Positions 23,287-34,924 of a stretch of 64,000 nt of DNA are shown piece after piece. A program made the translations under genes and the position numbers. This stretch comes from Ciborinia camelliae. Its lineage: Eukaryota; Ascomycota; Leotiomycetes; Helotiales; Sclerotiniaceae. The stretch lies in the NCBI GenBank assembly GCA_025890175.1, contig JANPYM010000006.1:312024-376023 (forward strand), in the 5' to 3' direction. The notes below the pieces were generated by a model, which was not told the DNA's origin, searched no databases, and saw only the letters and a program-made list of their open reading frames with translations. Within the stretch, counting starts at the first letter, position 1. Every line of letters begins with the position of its first letter.

Positions 23287-26200
23287 ATGAACTATCCTTG
23301 GCGATCAGCTGCAGCTCAAAATATCAATGCCGATTCTGCGGCTTCCACTTCATCACCTAGTGAACGTTCTCCTAAGAATCTTCCCATAACAGTGGGAACA
23401 GTCGCTTCTCGTGTATTATTTCTTCAAAAGCTTACGGGCAATCAAAAAAATACGTCACCACCAACAACACCCTCTCGATTTCCACAAACGCGACCAACAT
23501 CGAATACAACATCGAATACAAGAAGAGAGAGGAGCAATAAATCACCTCAGCGATCTCGATCACCTCCTGACCTAAGACCACGATTGAATAGAAGAGAAAA
23601 TTCTCGGTCTAGCTTTGGTCGTCGTTCGACTAATATCTTTGGAAATCCGGCTTCGAGAAATTCTCAGCCAAATGAACAACCTCAAACGGGGACCAATCAT
23701 TCTTTCTTGGGCTTGCAAACACCGAGATCAAATCATGATGAAGGCCATGCCAGGGCGAGGTGTAAAGATACGCCACAGCCTGGTAAGTATACTGGGGCCC
23801 CACCGGGTGATTTGAATGGCATGGTTAGAGAATGTGCTCCTGCTAGTTTTTGGGCTCCCGTCACCGAAACATTAAAGATGACTAGTAAGAATCGAAATCA
23901 AAAGACTGCTGGTCAAAAAGTAGATATCCACAGAGGTATCCAGCATTTGGATGACAACTACATCTCGAAACAATCAACATCGAATCCTCAAGTTTCTCCC
24001 GAACAAAATATGGTATCGAGTCTCTATTGTCAAGAGAAAAAAACGCATCGAAATGAGACGTCCAATTCCGAGATATCTGTACGCACAACATCCACAAACC
24101 GAAGGAAAAGTGTTCGAGATTTATTTGATACATATAATATTGAAAGACCACCTGGACTTGCATCATCTGAAGTGATGTATGAAGAAGTCAATAAACCTCA
24201 GAGACATCGAGTCTGTCATGTTTGTATGTGGATTCATGATAAGAATGAAAATACCTGTTGGAAATGTGGACATCGGCTATGTAAAGCTTGTGATAGACTC
24301 TCACCATTATTAAACGGAGGCAAAGAGCCAAGCCTTGATTACAATGAAATTCTCTCTGGCAATCGACCCAAGCCATCAAAATCCGGTCCTTATACAACAA
24401 CACCTCGACCATCAAAGGAGCAAATCAGAAAACGGACTATGAGGAGGCCCTTACCAATTCCATTACAACCAGGGAAAAAATATGCCACACCTAAAGAAAG
24501 GCCCAGTCCGACGGAACCTTTTCCTCCTTTCTACCCTAAGAAATCGCCGCCACAGAAGAATTCAACCGCTGAGCGTGGACCAAATTCAATACCAAATGGA
24601 CTTTTACATTCCTGCCCTGGTATTTACAAACCCGAGGATGCTCAAAAGCCCCCATCTAAACTTGAAGATGCCCCTCAAGTTCATCACTTACATCCTGTAA
24701 CGGAGTCCTTCTCTAAATATATCACTAAAAATCATGGATCAGAGTCACAGCCACCACCAACATATCATTCCAGATGTGAAAGCTGTCAGCCTGCTGATCA
24801 TGGAAGCCTTGTCTATCGACAATCCACTTCTCACTCACCTGCCCGTAGTGATGATGTTGTAGCTATGGATGGTGGATATACGGCTGACAACAGCAACTAT
24901 GAGAACAAATATCGCTCTCAATCTTATCCTGATTCTTCGAAAGCTTCACAACTCTCGACAAGATTCTATCGAGTATTGAATGGATCTATACATGGAAAAA
25001 CACAAGTGAGCCATGATTCTGATCATCGAGAAATCCCACGGACTTCCACGAGATCATACGAATATTTAAATGACCCAATACATCTCACCACACAGCCTAC
25101 CTATGAATTTGATCATGCATATCGTGCAAAAGCACAATCTTCACCGAACTTATATCGTTTTTTGAATGGGTCGACATATCAACCAGTACAACCCAACTAT
25201 GGATCGGAACATACGGAAAACTCACAACCCTTGGACAATTTCTACCCATTTCCCAAAGGATCAAATCGTGGAGCAGCACAACCAAAACATGAATCAGATT
25301 ATGTAGAGTGCCATGGATATCCTCGAACTGGTCATTGGGATTGCGACCGTAGTCCTGTGAGTTCAGGTATTCTGGGAGACTGTCAACATTGTCTTGATGA
25401 TTGCGAGTGTTCAGCTTGTCAGAGTACCGTTCATAGTGTTAGATGTTGCACAAATGAGATTCATAAACCTATGATACATCATCATCACAGTCCGGCGAAA
25501 ACTTCAGTAAACGTTTCATATATTTCGGATGCTGGTCATGGTAGTTCGGAACAGAAACGGAAATCTTACATCTTATCTCGTTCTCAAACCTATGATCGTT
25601 CAACACTTCGTAAGTATGATAGTGTTTCGGAATGGCTGGAGAATCCTGATGAACGACTTGATACTACCAATGGTAGCCCGGTCAAGGCGGTTCACGCATT
25701 GAAAAGTGACCCGTCGACTGCTATAGGAAAGGCTAATGACTCACCATCGATACTTCAAACTCCATCATCTTGGACTTCATCTTTGAGACCTATTATACCA
25801 AAAGGTACAGCACCGTTAATGAAGAAAGCTCTCAACAACGCATCACAGGATGCTGGCTCAAAGGCGATTGCAAACCCCAATCGACCATCTTCGAGTGACG
25901 GCACCGAAGATCAAGCTGCAGAACCCATCAGCCCAAGTCGATTTCCCAAGAACTCTTCCCCAAACTATTTTTCATGCAATCCCTGGCGCGAACGAGAATC
26001 CCTCAATTTTCCGGCAAGTTACTCGTATTGGAAACAAATGACCAAATCCAAATCTCCATTGCATCAACAACAAGTCACGAGAACTAGACGTTCAACGGAT
26101 TGCGAAACGTCGGATATTTGTGGGCAATCGGAATGGGCGGAACAGAGAAGAGAGAGGGAGAGTTCGGAAGCCATGGCGAGACGGGCGTTGAAAGAACGAT

Positions 26201-26805
26201 TTGAAAGGGAATGGGCGAGGAAGAAGGTGAATCGGTGGGATGGGAGGAGATCGGAAAGTAGACGGGGAAGAGATTTCGATTTGATCAATACGACGGGAAT
26301 TGGAAGTGAAATGACTACATCGGTGGGTGGGTACTTTGATGCGAAAATGAGGTGGTGTTCGAGTGGGAGTGTGCGGGGAAAGGATATCGGGCGACGGGAG
26401 GAGGAGGAGGAGGATACTATGGGGTCGATTGTGGAGGAGGAAGTTGTTGAGGATGATGAGGTTGGAGAAAATACCGGGGATAATGGTATTGATATTGATA
26501 ATGGGGATGGGGATGCTGAGACACATGATTGTATTTGGAGGAGGAGAATTATGGATCTTGATGAGAGAGATAGGGAGAGAGAGAGGGAGAGGGAAAGGGA
26601 TCTGGAGTCTAGGGATCAAGATGAATGTCCTGGTCCTGGTCCTGGTGCTAGTGTTGGTGGAAAGGAGAGAGTAAATGGTGTTGGTGGTGTTAAGAGAGTT
26701 ACAATTGTGGTTCGGATGCAACATGGTGAGGATTTGGTTATGAGGATGGATAGTAAGGGAGGTCTTAGTTGGGAGGGATTGGAAAGGTTGGTGGGGGCTG
26801 GATGA
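23287..26805 (+). CDS. large disordered protein with a RanBP2-like Cys cluster, 1172 aa
   Basis: I do not recognise a named family. The start is placed at MNYPWRSAAAQ because the upstream frame has no earlier ATG and is low-complexity. Most of the chain is Ser/Pro/Asn-rich and probably disordered. A clear Cys cluster lies at residues 310-335: C310-x2-C313-x10-C324-x2-C327-x4-C332-x2-C335. The first four have the spacing of a RanBP2-type zinc finger, though the usual Asn is not in place. A second Cys/His-rich patch at about residues 690-740 (DCQHCLDDCECSACQ) ends in a His run. Residues about 560-680 contain loosely repeated segments (RFYRVLNGSIHG, RSYEYLNDPIH, NLYRFLNGSTY, NFYPFPKGSN). An acidic block and an RERERERER stretch precede the end, which reads VTIVVRMQHGEDLVMRM. 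No signal peptide or membrane helix. Function unknown. Confidence 0.75.
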   Translation: MNYPWRSAAAQNINADSAASTSSPSERSPKNLPITVGTVASRVLFLQKLTGNQKNTSPPTTPSRFPQTRPTSNTTSNTRRERSNKSPQRSRSPPDLRPRLNRRENSRSSFGRRSTNIFGNPASRNSQPNEQPQTGTNHSFLGLQTPRSNHDEGHARARCKDTPQPGKYTGAPPGDLNGMVRECAPASFWAPVTETLKMTSKNRNQKTAGQKVDIHRGIQHLDDNYISKQSTSNPQVSPEQNMVSSLYCQEKKTHRNETSNSEISVRTTSTNRRKSVRDLFDTYNIERPPGLASSEVMYEEVNKPQRHRVCHVCMWIHDKNENTCWKCGHRLCKACDRLSPLLNGGKEPSLDYNEILSGNRPKPSKSGPYTTTPRPSKEQIRKRTMRRPLPIPLQPGKKYATPKERPSPTEPFPPFYPKKSPPQKNSTAERGPNSIPNGLLHSCPGIYKPEDAQKPPSKLEDAPQVHHLHPVTESFSKYITKNHGSESQPPPTYHSRCESCQPADHGSLVYRQSTSHSPARSDDVVAMDGGYTADNSNYENKYRSQSYPDSSKASQLSTRFYRVLNGSIHGKTQVSHDSDHREIPRTSTRSYEYLNDPIHLTTQPTYEFDHAYRAKAQSSPNLYRFLNGSTYQPVQPNYGSEHTENSQPLDNFYPFPKGSNRGAAQPKHESDYVECHGYPRTGHWDCDRSPVSSGILGDCQHCLDDCECSACQSTVHSVRCCTNEIHKPMIHHHHSPAKTSVNVSYISDAGHGSSEQKRKSYILSRSQTYDRSTLRKYDSVSEWLENPDERLDTTNGSPVKAVHALKSDPSTAIGKANDSPSILQTPSSWTSSLRPIIPKGTAPLMKKALNNASQDAGSKAIANPNRPSSSDGTEDQAAEPISPSRFPKNSSPNYFSCNPWRERESLNFPASYSYWKQMTKSKSPLHQQQVTRTRRSTDCETSDICGQSEWAEQRRERESSEAMARRALKERFEREWARKKVNRWDGRRSESRRGRDFDLINTTGIGSEMTTSVGGYFDAKMRWCSSGSVRGKDIGRREEEEEDTMGSIVEEEVVEDDEVGENTGDNGIDIDNGDGDAETHDCIWRRRIMDLDERDRERERERERDLESRDQDECPGPGPGASVGGKERVNGVGGVKRVTIVVRMQHGEDLVMRMDSKGGLSWEGLERLVGAG

Positions 26806-27089
26806 TGGTGATGTTGAAGGTGGATTTGGAGGGGTAGTTGGAGTTGGAGTTGATGTTGTATGTTGTATGTTGGAGGGGTGTTGGGAGGAGATGGGAAGGG
26901 GATGGTGCAGTGGGGATAATTGATGTGGTGGGTGGGTAGTCAGTGCCTAGTGAGTAGAAGATTATCATTTGTGTGGGCTTGCTTGTTTGCTTGCTTGCTT
27001 TTGCTTTTGCTTTTGCTTTTATGCTTTTAGGTTAGGTGGTTAGGTAGGTAGTTAGGGTACGTACTGGGTACTGGGTGATGGTGGATAGG

Positions 27090-27190
27090 TATTGAGCAAC
27101 GGTGGGTATTGAGCAACGGTGGGTATTGAGCAACGGTGGGTATTGAGCAACGGTGGGTATTGAGCAACGGTGGGTATTGAGCAACGGTGA
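27090..27190. repeat. 17-bp tandem repeat, about 6 copies
   Basis: The unit TATTGAGCAACGGTGGG repeats about six times with almost no divergence, so it arose or expanded recently. Confidence 0.9.
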
Positions 27191-27930
27191 GTATCAACAA
27201 ATTTGGAAATTGACAATTAAATTACTGTTTTATTTTGTCTCTCTTTCGTGTGTTTGGTTCCTCTTTTGTTTTGAAAGAGTAAGAGTGAGAGTGCGAAGAG
27301 TGACGAGTGAAGAGTGGAGTGAATAGTTGGTTGGTGGAAGTGTACCAATTATCGGCAGTGTCATGTAATATGAGGTCAAGAGTGTGGGGAATCGGGATAG
27401 ATGGGAAAGGGGAGAGGAAAAGGGAGCGCGGATTCGACATTTTGAAATTTGCAAGGAGCTAGGGATAGAGGGGTACCGGGTACCGGGTACCTGTACCCCT
27501 ATTCACGTTATAAGTATAGCATCATTTTGAAAGTTATTTTATATATGGTTTATTTTTTCCATTCTTTTTTTCTTTTTATTATCTACAATACATGGAAATA
27601 CAAGGAAATACAATGCAAGGAAATACAATACAATACAATACCCATCCTCTCTCTACAATCTTTCCCCCAATAGAGTGATCGTAGATCTCCTCGGCTGTGG
27701 GAAAATCTCCAGGAGGAAGGAAGGGAGGGAGGAAGGGAGGAAAGAAAGAAAGAAAGAAAGAAAGAAGTGGATTTGTGAGGCCAGGGGGATCTTTGTTGTC
27801 GGGTGCGTTTTTGGTGGTGTGTGGATAGGTATAAAGATAAAGTGGCATGGTTATGATTGTTATTTTGAGGTTGAGGTTTAGTGTTTGGTGTTTGGTGTTT
27901 AGTGGGCATGTTGCTTATATATCTGATCGT

Positions 27931-27972
27931 GTATACCTGATTGGCANNNNNNNNNNGTATACCTGATTGGCA
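27931..27972. other. 10-N gap flanked by a 16-bp duplicate (probable missed contig overlap)
   Basis: GTATACCTGATTGGCA occurs immediately before (27931-27946) and immediately after (27957-27972) the ten Ns. The two contigs probably overlap there, so the gap may have no real length. Confidence 0.8.
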
Positions 27973-28452
27973 GAGATGGAGGGAGGGGGGGGGAGGGGGT
28001 TGTGTGTGTTTGGGGTTTGGGGTTTGGGGTTTGCATTTGCATTTGGATTGGTGGGTAATGTAGGGGTGACGTTGTATAATCTATAATCTATAATCTATAG
28101 GTTTTTGGGTTGTGGGTTTTGAATTCAAAATGCTGGGTTGGAGGTTTGAAGTTTGAAGGTTGAAGGTGGGATGAGAGGGAGAAGGAGAGAGAGTTTTTGT
28201 TATTGTTTTTTTATGGACATGCAGATATTGTCACTGATATATTAGACAATAAATGTAATCTTCAAGTTATTGAGAGGTATATAGGTAGAGAGATAATGAC
28301 CATAGTATACTTCACGATTGCAAGATTCCAACATCACAATAAGGAAAAACACTTGAAGTTCCTTGTAAATATTCTATGGTCGGGATTGAAGTTGTTTGTA
28401 AGGAGAAGGTTGGAGGATGAGTGGGTGGGTTGGTGGGTTGGTGGGTAAGGGG

Positions 28453-28735
28453 GTGTTTAAATAGATATTCGATGAGAGGAAGAGATGGGGACGGGATCGG
28501 GGTTTGGGTGATCAAGGGGGAGGGAGGAATGGTCAATTGGATCGTGAATTAGATGTTTATATCTTTCTACTTGTATATGTGGGTTTGAATTTGAATAATT
28601 CAATTCATCCATCCTATACTTAATTAACCCCTCTCTTTCCTTTCCCTCCTCCTTATTGATTCCCTAAATCCAAATCCCAAATAATTCACTCCTCACTCCT
28701 TACTCTCTAACTTTCCACCCAAAGATCTTTATAAA
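28453..28735. promoter_or_regulatory. array unit 1, divergent TATA-like pair
   Basis: The left box reads GTGTTTAAATAG (complement CTATTTAAACAC); the right box is TTTATAAAC. The right box follows a C/T-rich tract with CCTCACTCCTTACTC. Confidence 0.4.
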
Positions 28736-29235
28736 CAGTCCCAGTCACCAAAGAAGCTCATCAGAAAAACAATTATGCAATATATTCAACCCTGGATGGA
28801 AAAGTTTTCTTCGATAATCAAAGGTATAGGGATCTTCAAGTTTCCTTTCTGTATTTTTGGAATTACATCTTTGGGGTTACTTGGAATGGATATGTGTGGG
28901 ATGAGATGAAATGAGAGTTATAAGAGATGTTTGTGTTATCGTTTTATTGTGATTCTTGGTGATAAGAGGATAGGAAGATGATGGATGGATAGGAGGATGG
29001 ATATTGAATAAAGGATAATGAAATTTATTATTTTATGATAGTTAAGTAATAGTGATAGTAATCACAAAGCTAAATCTAGTCTGATCTCCTAGCCTAACTG
29101 TTAATAGAATTATACTTGAATGACCTCGGAGAAGAAGAATATTTGTGTAAGATTGCAAATAGGAGAGAAATCCCTTGTCTGTACGAATTGGAATGCATAG
29201 ATGCGTTTATGGGGAGTTGAGGATGTAGATGTGAC

Positions 29236-29505
29236 TGTTTATATAAACAAAAAAGGAGAATACGTGGATGAAGGATTCAAGCCTGAAGGTAAGACTTTTG
29301 AGTGAGGGGAAGATGAGAGAGATGAGATAGTGAATTAGATATGCATATCACTCCAGCTATTCTTATGAATATGGGGCTTAGATTTCAAAACTCCCCGTCT
29401 CTAGCCGCCAAAAATAATTCATTAACTTCCTCCTTTCCGTTTTCGCTCTATCTAGTTATCTTTATTTTCGAGGAACTGATACTTCTTCTGCTTTAGGTAT
29501 ATAAG
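29236..29505. promoter_or_regulatory. array unit 2, divergent TATA-like pair
   Basis: The left box is part of the perfect 14-bp palindrome TGTTTATATAAACA (29236-29249). The right box is TATATAAG after a C/T-rich tract. Confidence 0.4.
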
Positions 29506-29971
29506 GGTTCGATATCAATAAGACTGTTTTCTTGTGCATGTTATTCACCAGTCAATACAGATTTTAATGTGGTGGCCTAGAGCATGTTGTTGTGATGTTT
29601 TCTAGAGAGCTTAGAGGGAGTATGATCCGATCATTCGGGTCTTTGGCTTAAAGATATAGGGGGTAAAGGGTTGGTTGGTATGGGTTAAAATGAGCTGGTT
29701 TGGGATGAGAGTGTAGTTACACAAGTACAAGTGACAGTAACAAGAAAAATCTCTTAAATAATAACAATATATTTGTACGGATAGTACACCAAAGATGGTG
29801 ATAATCTTCATATCCGGGTTATAGATATGATATCTATGAATGAACATCTATATAAATGAAAGTATAAAAGAATAAGAGCCGAGAATCATAAATAGAGTAG
29901 AAAGGTTCCAGTATTTGTAGTGATTGGGGTGTTTACTTTCTCTGGAGAGAAGTTGTGGGAGGAATGAGTGG

Positions 29972-30226
29972 GTGTTTAAATATTAGGGATAGGAAGGAAG
30001 GAAGTTATAGAGATGTAGATGAAAAGAGAGAGGAATGAATAAGGAAGAATTGAGATTGAGAAAATAGATTTTAATAAGATTACCTGATGTCATTAACTCA
30101 AATTCTTCCTCTCCTCCTCTTTCACCTGGTGTGGAAGAATTCACTTGGTCTCTTTATGTATGCATGTTCTTATCTCCGGATCTTTGAAAATCCTCACGGA
30201 TGTATTCAATATGTCCTTATATAAAA
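29972..30226. promoter_or_regulatory. array unit 3, divergent TATA-like pair
   Basis: The left box is GTGTTTAAATATTAG preceded by GAATGAGTGG. The right box is TATATAAAA. The core between them has a CTTCCTCTCCTCCTC tract. Confidence 0.4.
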
Positions 30227-30745
30227 GTTCAATACCAGTTTGAGAAGAGTTTCTTCCTGTATCATTTTTGACGAGTCACCAAACAGTTTCGAAGCAGCGG
30301 GTAGATACTAGACTTGTGTTGGTCGGGTATGGGTATGAAGAAAGAGGGTGAAGTGTGAAGTGAGAGGACTTGGGGAAATGGGATGGGATGAGAAAGGGGA
30401 GAAAAAGTTTATATAAATGATAATGATAAATTAATAATGGCATTTATATTTGAAGATATTGGATAGTGATGATTAAATATGGGACGGGAAGTTTGACAAT
30501 AGCAAGTTTGACCGTGACAACAAACGTAGGTATTTATGTATCTTGAGCATGCTATCTAATCTAATCCTTTGACTAGCAATCTGTACAATCTAGGGTAAGG
30601 TATATAAAAGTTTAGAGAAGGATAAGGAAAGGAGTGATTCAAGGTCGTGGAAATGGGGAGCGTACTGTCACTGTACCCATTGAATCTTCTAACAACGAGC
30701 TCTCCGAATTATGCTTATGGGGGCGGGGGAATAATGAGTGGATGT

Positions 30746-30988
30746 GTGTTTATATACCTATTTTCAGCAGAGAAATGTAGTTGTGAGTTTTGGGGATTAG
30801 GATTAGGGTCTGTGAAAGGGAGGGGAGAGAAAGGGAGATGTTGAATTAGATGCTTTTGATTAAGATGATTCACAAACACTCCCCATACTCCTCAACCCCT
30901 CCTTGAGCTTCAAGAATCATTCGCTTCCCCTCTTGTCTACACAGAGTCTCCATTCTCAATCTTTCATTTGAATCTTGTTTTATATAAA
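30746..30988. promoter_or_regulatory. array unit 4, divergent TATA-like pair
   Basis: The left box is GTGTTTATATAC preceded by AATGAGTGGATGT. The right box is TATATAAAG. The core carries TTGAATTAGATG and ATGATTCAC. Confidence 0.45.
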
Positions 30989-31480
30989 GACCAAAAGTTA
31001 ATGCAAATATGGATATGAGAGTTTTATTTTGGAACGTCCGGCGCTCGAATGCTGGCTTTGAGTTTGAGATAGGAGTTGTGTATGGTGCTTGGTGGTGGTT
31101 TGGAAGGCGGATGTAAGATGGTTTGTTAATAGGATATGTATTGAGAATAGGTGAGAAATGAGAGTGGAAATATCGGAGGATATAATGGAGTAACAGCAAC
31201 GATCCAAAATCTTATATAGACGATAAAAGCTTTCATAAATGGCAATAAAAATACAATTCTTCGAATTGCTTCCTGATCTATAAAGGAAGAAATGGAGGAT
31301 GGTGGGAAAGTAAAAACACGCAATATAGACCCCCGTCGAGGAGAGGAAGCTGTGTCTCTGTATTGATCAAATATGGACCCATCAATCAATCTACCAGGCC
31401 ACTGTCCCAACACCCATCACTGATCAGTGTCGGTTTAACCTCCGTGATTCTTTTATTGAAGGTTGAGTGCTACGAGGAGC

Positions 31481-31744
31481 TTATATGCACGAGGAATGCC
31501 TAATTCTCACGCAATCACCCCCATATTCACTAGGATCGCAACAATATAGCGATCAAATGAAGAAAGTGTGGGGCTTGAAAGAACCTAAAGTGAAGATGGG
31601 GGGCTTAGAGTGAAAACTAGTAAGAGAATGAGCAGAACAAGGCAGTTGGTGAATTACATAACAACTAATCCAAACTCATGAATTCTCTCCTTCGTCATCG
31701 CACATCCCTGATTGTGTCTCCAATTCCTTCCTGGCGTTATAAAG
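31481..31744. promoter_or_regulatory. array unit 5, divergent pair with weak left box
   Basis: The left box is only TTATATGCAC, the weakest of the series. The right box is TTATAAAG. Position and core (GTGAATTAC, AATTCTCTCC) still match the array spacing. Confidence 0.3.
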
Positions 31745-32186
31745 CATAGGTCCCCCCTCGATAATCAACCCTAAGAGCTTTCGGACAAAAGAAAAACAAT
31801 TCATAGTTCCTCGATGGCGGAGATGTGTCGCGAGAGGAGTGCACTTCGAGGCTTTGAGATAGACAGCAAGATATTCTCATAGGTAAATTTTACCTTGGGG
31901 TTTCAGGATTTAAATGTGTGATAAGAGATGAGAGATGTGAGATGGAAATAGAATACCGATTTTGAAATGATGGCAAATGCTTAATTGACCTCAATAAAAG
32001 ATATTGATTCTATGACAACAAAACTCCCATGTATTGAGTGCTCTATATAAAATTTGAGTCCACAATTATAAACCTACAAAACATATAATCAAAGTGGAAA
32101 TAGGCCATGCAAACCCCCAGAGTTATGAAAGTGTCCCGGGTGGGTATTTTGCTTGTGGTAATAGTGGGACTAAGATGGATAACTCG

Positions 32187-32429
32187 GTGTTTATATATTA
32201 AGGGAGCAACTTGATGAAAGGAGTTCCCGTGGGGTAGCATTAGTGAATAAATGGTATCGGAAGAGGAAGGGAAGTGATGAATCGGATACTTATGCTCATT
32301 CTTTTTTATGATTCATAGTCGAATTTCCTGGAAACTTCTGAGGCAATTCACTTCCTCTCCCCATCTCCCTCTCGCTTCCTCTACTTTCAGATTCCGGCTT
32401 CCTTCCCCCTTTCAGGTGTGTCTATAAAA
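32187..32429. promoter_or_regulatory. array unit 6, divergent TATA-like pair
   Basis: The left box is GTGTTTATATATTA. The right box is CTATAAAAG after a strong C/T tract (CTTCCTCTCCCC onward). This is one of the clearest units. Confidence 0.45.
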
Positions 32430-32942
32430 GCACACACCACGAACGAGTTTCCTATTTCCATATTGTGATGGCATATTGAGATGAAACCATTTGTATGGTG
32501 TGTGGTTTGGGCAGGGGCTCTTTCTTAGATTTTTGACCTTGACATGAGATCTTCTGTGCAGTGTTTGAATTTGAAGACGGAATCAGAAAGGTTTGGGGGG
32601 ATGATAGCCGCAAATTTTGTTGTCTTTTTGTTATGGTTATTATAGAAATGAGATATAGAAGATAGTATGAATATTAATGGGATGGAAATTTGAGATAGAA
32701 CGATATGAGAGGTTGGATGAGGTGTAGTCCTTTTTGGCTTCAAGTGATAATGATTAGAGTATACGTGACAGTGAGATGATTGATTGTGTAAATACGCTGT
32801 ATATCCCAACTTATCAGCTATGGTTAATCGGTGATTCTAAAACCCTATAGACCGAATGTATGTAGGAAATAACAGCATAAGTCTGGATAGTCGGAAGAAC
32901 GAGCCTAATAAATGCTCCCGAAAGTATTGAACTTATTATTAT

Positions 32943-32984
32943 TGTGTATCGAGCTAGTGTATGTAGAACTATTTTATATCAACA
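32943..32984 (+). repeat. copy 3 of 42-bp dispersed element
   Basis: It begins TGTGTATCGAGCTAGTGTAT and ends TATATCAACA, as in the copy at 11870-11911. It lies between units 6 and 7 of the tandem array and has no counterpart in the other units, so it is probably an insertion. Confidence 0.7.
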
Positions 32985-33013
32985 GAAAGGAACTGCTTTG
33001 TCGTTTGTGGCGA

Positions 33014-33229
33014 GTGTTTATATATTGTACAAGGAAAAGAATTTAAGGTTTGGCAAAATAGGGAAGAGGATATAGGAAGAATAAATAGCACATCTGCATT
33101 CAAATTCATTTTTCGAATGATTTACACTCCCTTCTATGAGGCTTTCCTTGGTACCCTTCAACATGATTTATAATTTCTGCCTCTCCCTCTGCACCTCCAA
33201 CTCTTCAATGTATGTCTTGTCTATATAAG
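33014..33229. promoter_or_regulatory. array unit 7, divergent TATA-like pair
   Basis: The left box is GTGTTTATATATTG. The right box is CTATATAAGC. A copy of the 42-bp dispersed element lies just left of the unit, at 32943-32984. Confidence 0.45.
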
Positions 33230-33731
33230 CACTTTAAAATCAATCCGTCTTTTCTTCTCCATAGTGTCTGTACTCGTGGACTCGAGAGCTCAGAGCGGGG
33301 TATTGTTGTTTGATTTGAGGTTCTGAGATCATACTTGCAGTATGATGTTTGAATCTGAAAACGCTAGATACAGAGAAATCGAGTATTCAGTGATGTAGTG
33401 TAGTGTAGTGCTGTTTTTGTGACATTCATGTTATTTTGGGAGATGAGAATAGGGGATGTTAATAGGAGGGGATTTAGCGATGAAAATAGATGAATGAGAA
33501 ACGTACCCTCATATCGAACGTTATTAAAGACAATTATATGATTGACAATGATGATTGACTATAAAAATGCTTCCATCGTAGCTAAATCCACCAGCAAACT
33601 AACCGCCTGAGACACAATAGAAAAATGAACCAGCATTACAAAGTTGCAATGGTGGTTGGGAACTTGCTTCATGATGGCTTGAAATCTTCCAATGGTAGTT
33701 TGTTTGGAGTATTGAAGAGGAATAGATGAGT

Positions 33732-33946
33732 GATTATATATTAAGATATTAAAAATATTAAGGGAAAGAATATGCGGGATTAGAAGAAAGCGGGGTGAGG
33801 AACGAGGAGAGGAGAAGTTAAAGCGGGTAGTAAATCGGATCTTCACATCTATTCTGATGGACTTGAATGATTTAAGTGAATTACACCACTTCTTCTCCTC
33901 TCGATCTACAAATCTTTCCAAAATCCAAGAATCTCAGCTATATAAA
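33732..33946. promoter_or_regulatory. array unit 8, divergent TATA-like pair
   Basis: The left box is GATTATATATTA preceded by AGATGAGT. The right box is CTATATAAAC. The core has GTAAATCGGATC and GTGAATTACACC. Confidence 0.4.
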
Positions 33947-34388
33947 CTCACTCAATGCCAATGCAAATATATTCTTTAAGCTTTGCATCAGGTTCGTCAC
34001 GAAAAATCAACACATGGATCAAACTGCGTGACGCTTGTCTTTGAAATTTGATTTGAATTGGAAATGAGGCTTGCGGGCTCAAGGTTGGGAGATGTGAAAT
34101 GGAAAAGGATAACTGATATAACAGGTGAGAGGGGTAGACGAGAATTCGTATATCGGGCGATAACAATAATAGTATAAGTGATGGCAATAAGTAAGTACAG
34201 AGGTATGCTATATCATATATGATATAGTTCATTATCTAAAGTCAACTAAGAATTTTCAAAATCTATGTAGCATAGAAGAAAGAGTATTGCAATAAAAATT
34301 CAAAAGCTGCCAAAACCTGAAGAAAGTGCTCTGGAGTTCCTTAGTGTCCATGATGGGGTCTATGACGGGATAGATGAGGGATGAGTAG

Positions 34389-34600
34389 GTGTTTATATAT
34401 CCGGAGACGATTTGCAGGGCTTCGGGAAATAGTAATGGTAGATGAATTGCTAAATTCAATAGTAATATCCATATATGCTGTTTACTTTTAGAATTGAAAT
34501 GATTTATTCACCCCATCACCCCCAAACCCTGCACTGTCCCCTTATCCCTTTTATTCAAATTCATTTCAATAATCCAATTATTTTCTCATAATATCTATAA
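34389..34600. promoter_or_regulatory. array unit 9, divergent TATA-like pair
   Basis: The left box is GTGTTTATATAT preceded by GGATGAGTAG. The right box is the weaker TCTATAA. The core has GATGAATTGC and GATTTATTCACC. Confidence 0.35.
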
Positions 34601-34924
34601 CAAGTTCCGACTTCACCAAAATAAATATGAGAATGTGTGTATGTTATCTTTTTCTGAGGTTCCAGTATTGAGATTGTTATTCGGGGGTACAAATTTGTTC
34701 AGGTATTGCAAAAGGCCAAGAGGATGTAGGTCACGATCTATAGTAGCAAGCAAGTGAAGTCAGATTCAAGTTCGCCCTGACACTCAATAATTTGAGTATC
34801 TAGGTGGCAGTCCGCATTAGTAACAATTGGAAAAGAATCATCACCTAGATATCTACTTCTGCTTCATTTGATAGAGATGAGTGTAGCGATATGCCTTGAT
34901 ACATGGAGAGGAAAGTTCCATCTG

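Larger units (their letters stand above)
26806..28452. other. gene-free region with repeats and a scaffold gap
   Basis: No gene is visible. It contains GCTTTT-type runs (26985-27025), the 17-bp repeat at 27090-27190, GGAA/AAAG runs (27715-27765), the gap at 27947-27956 and GGGGTTT repeats at about 28010-28033. Confidence 0.55.
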
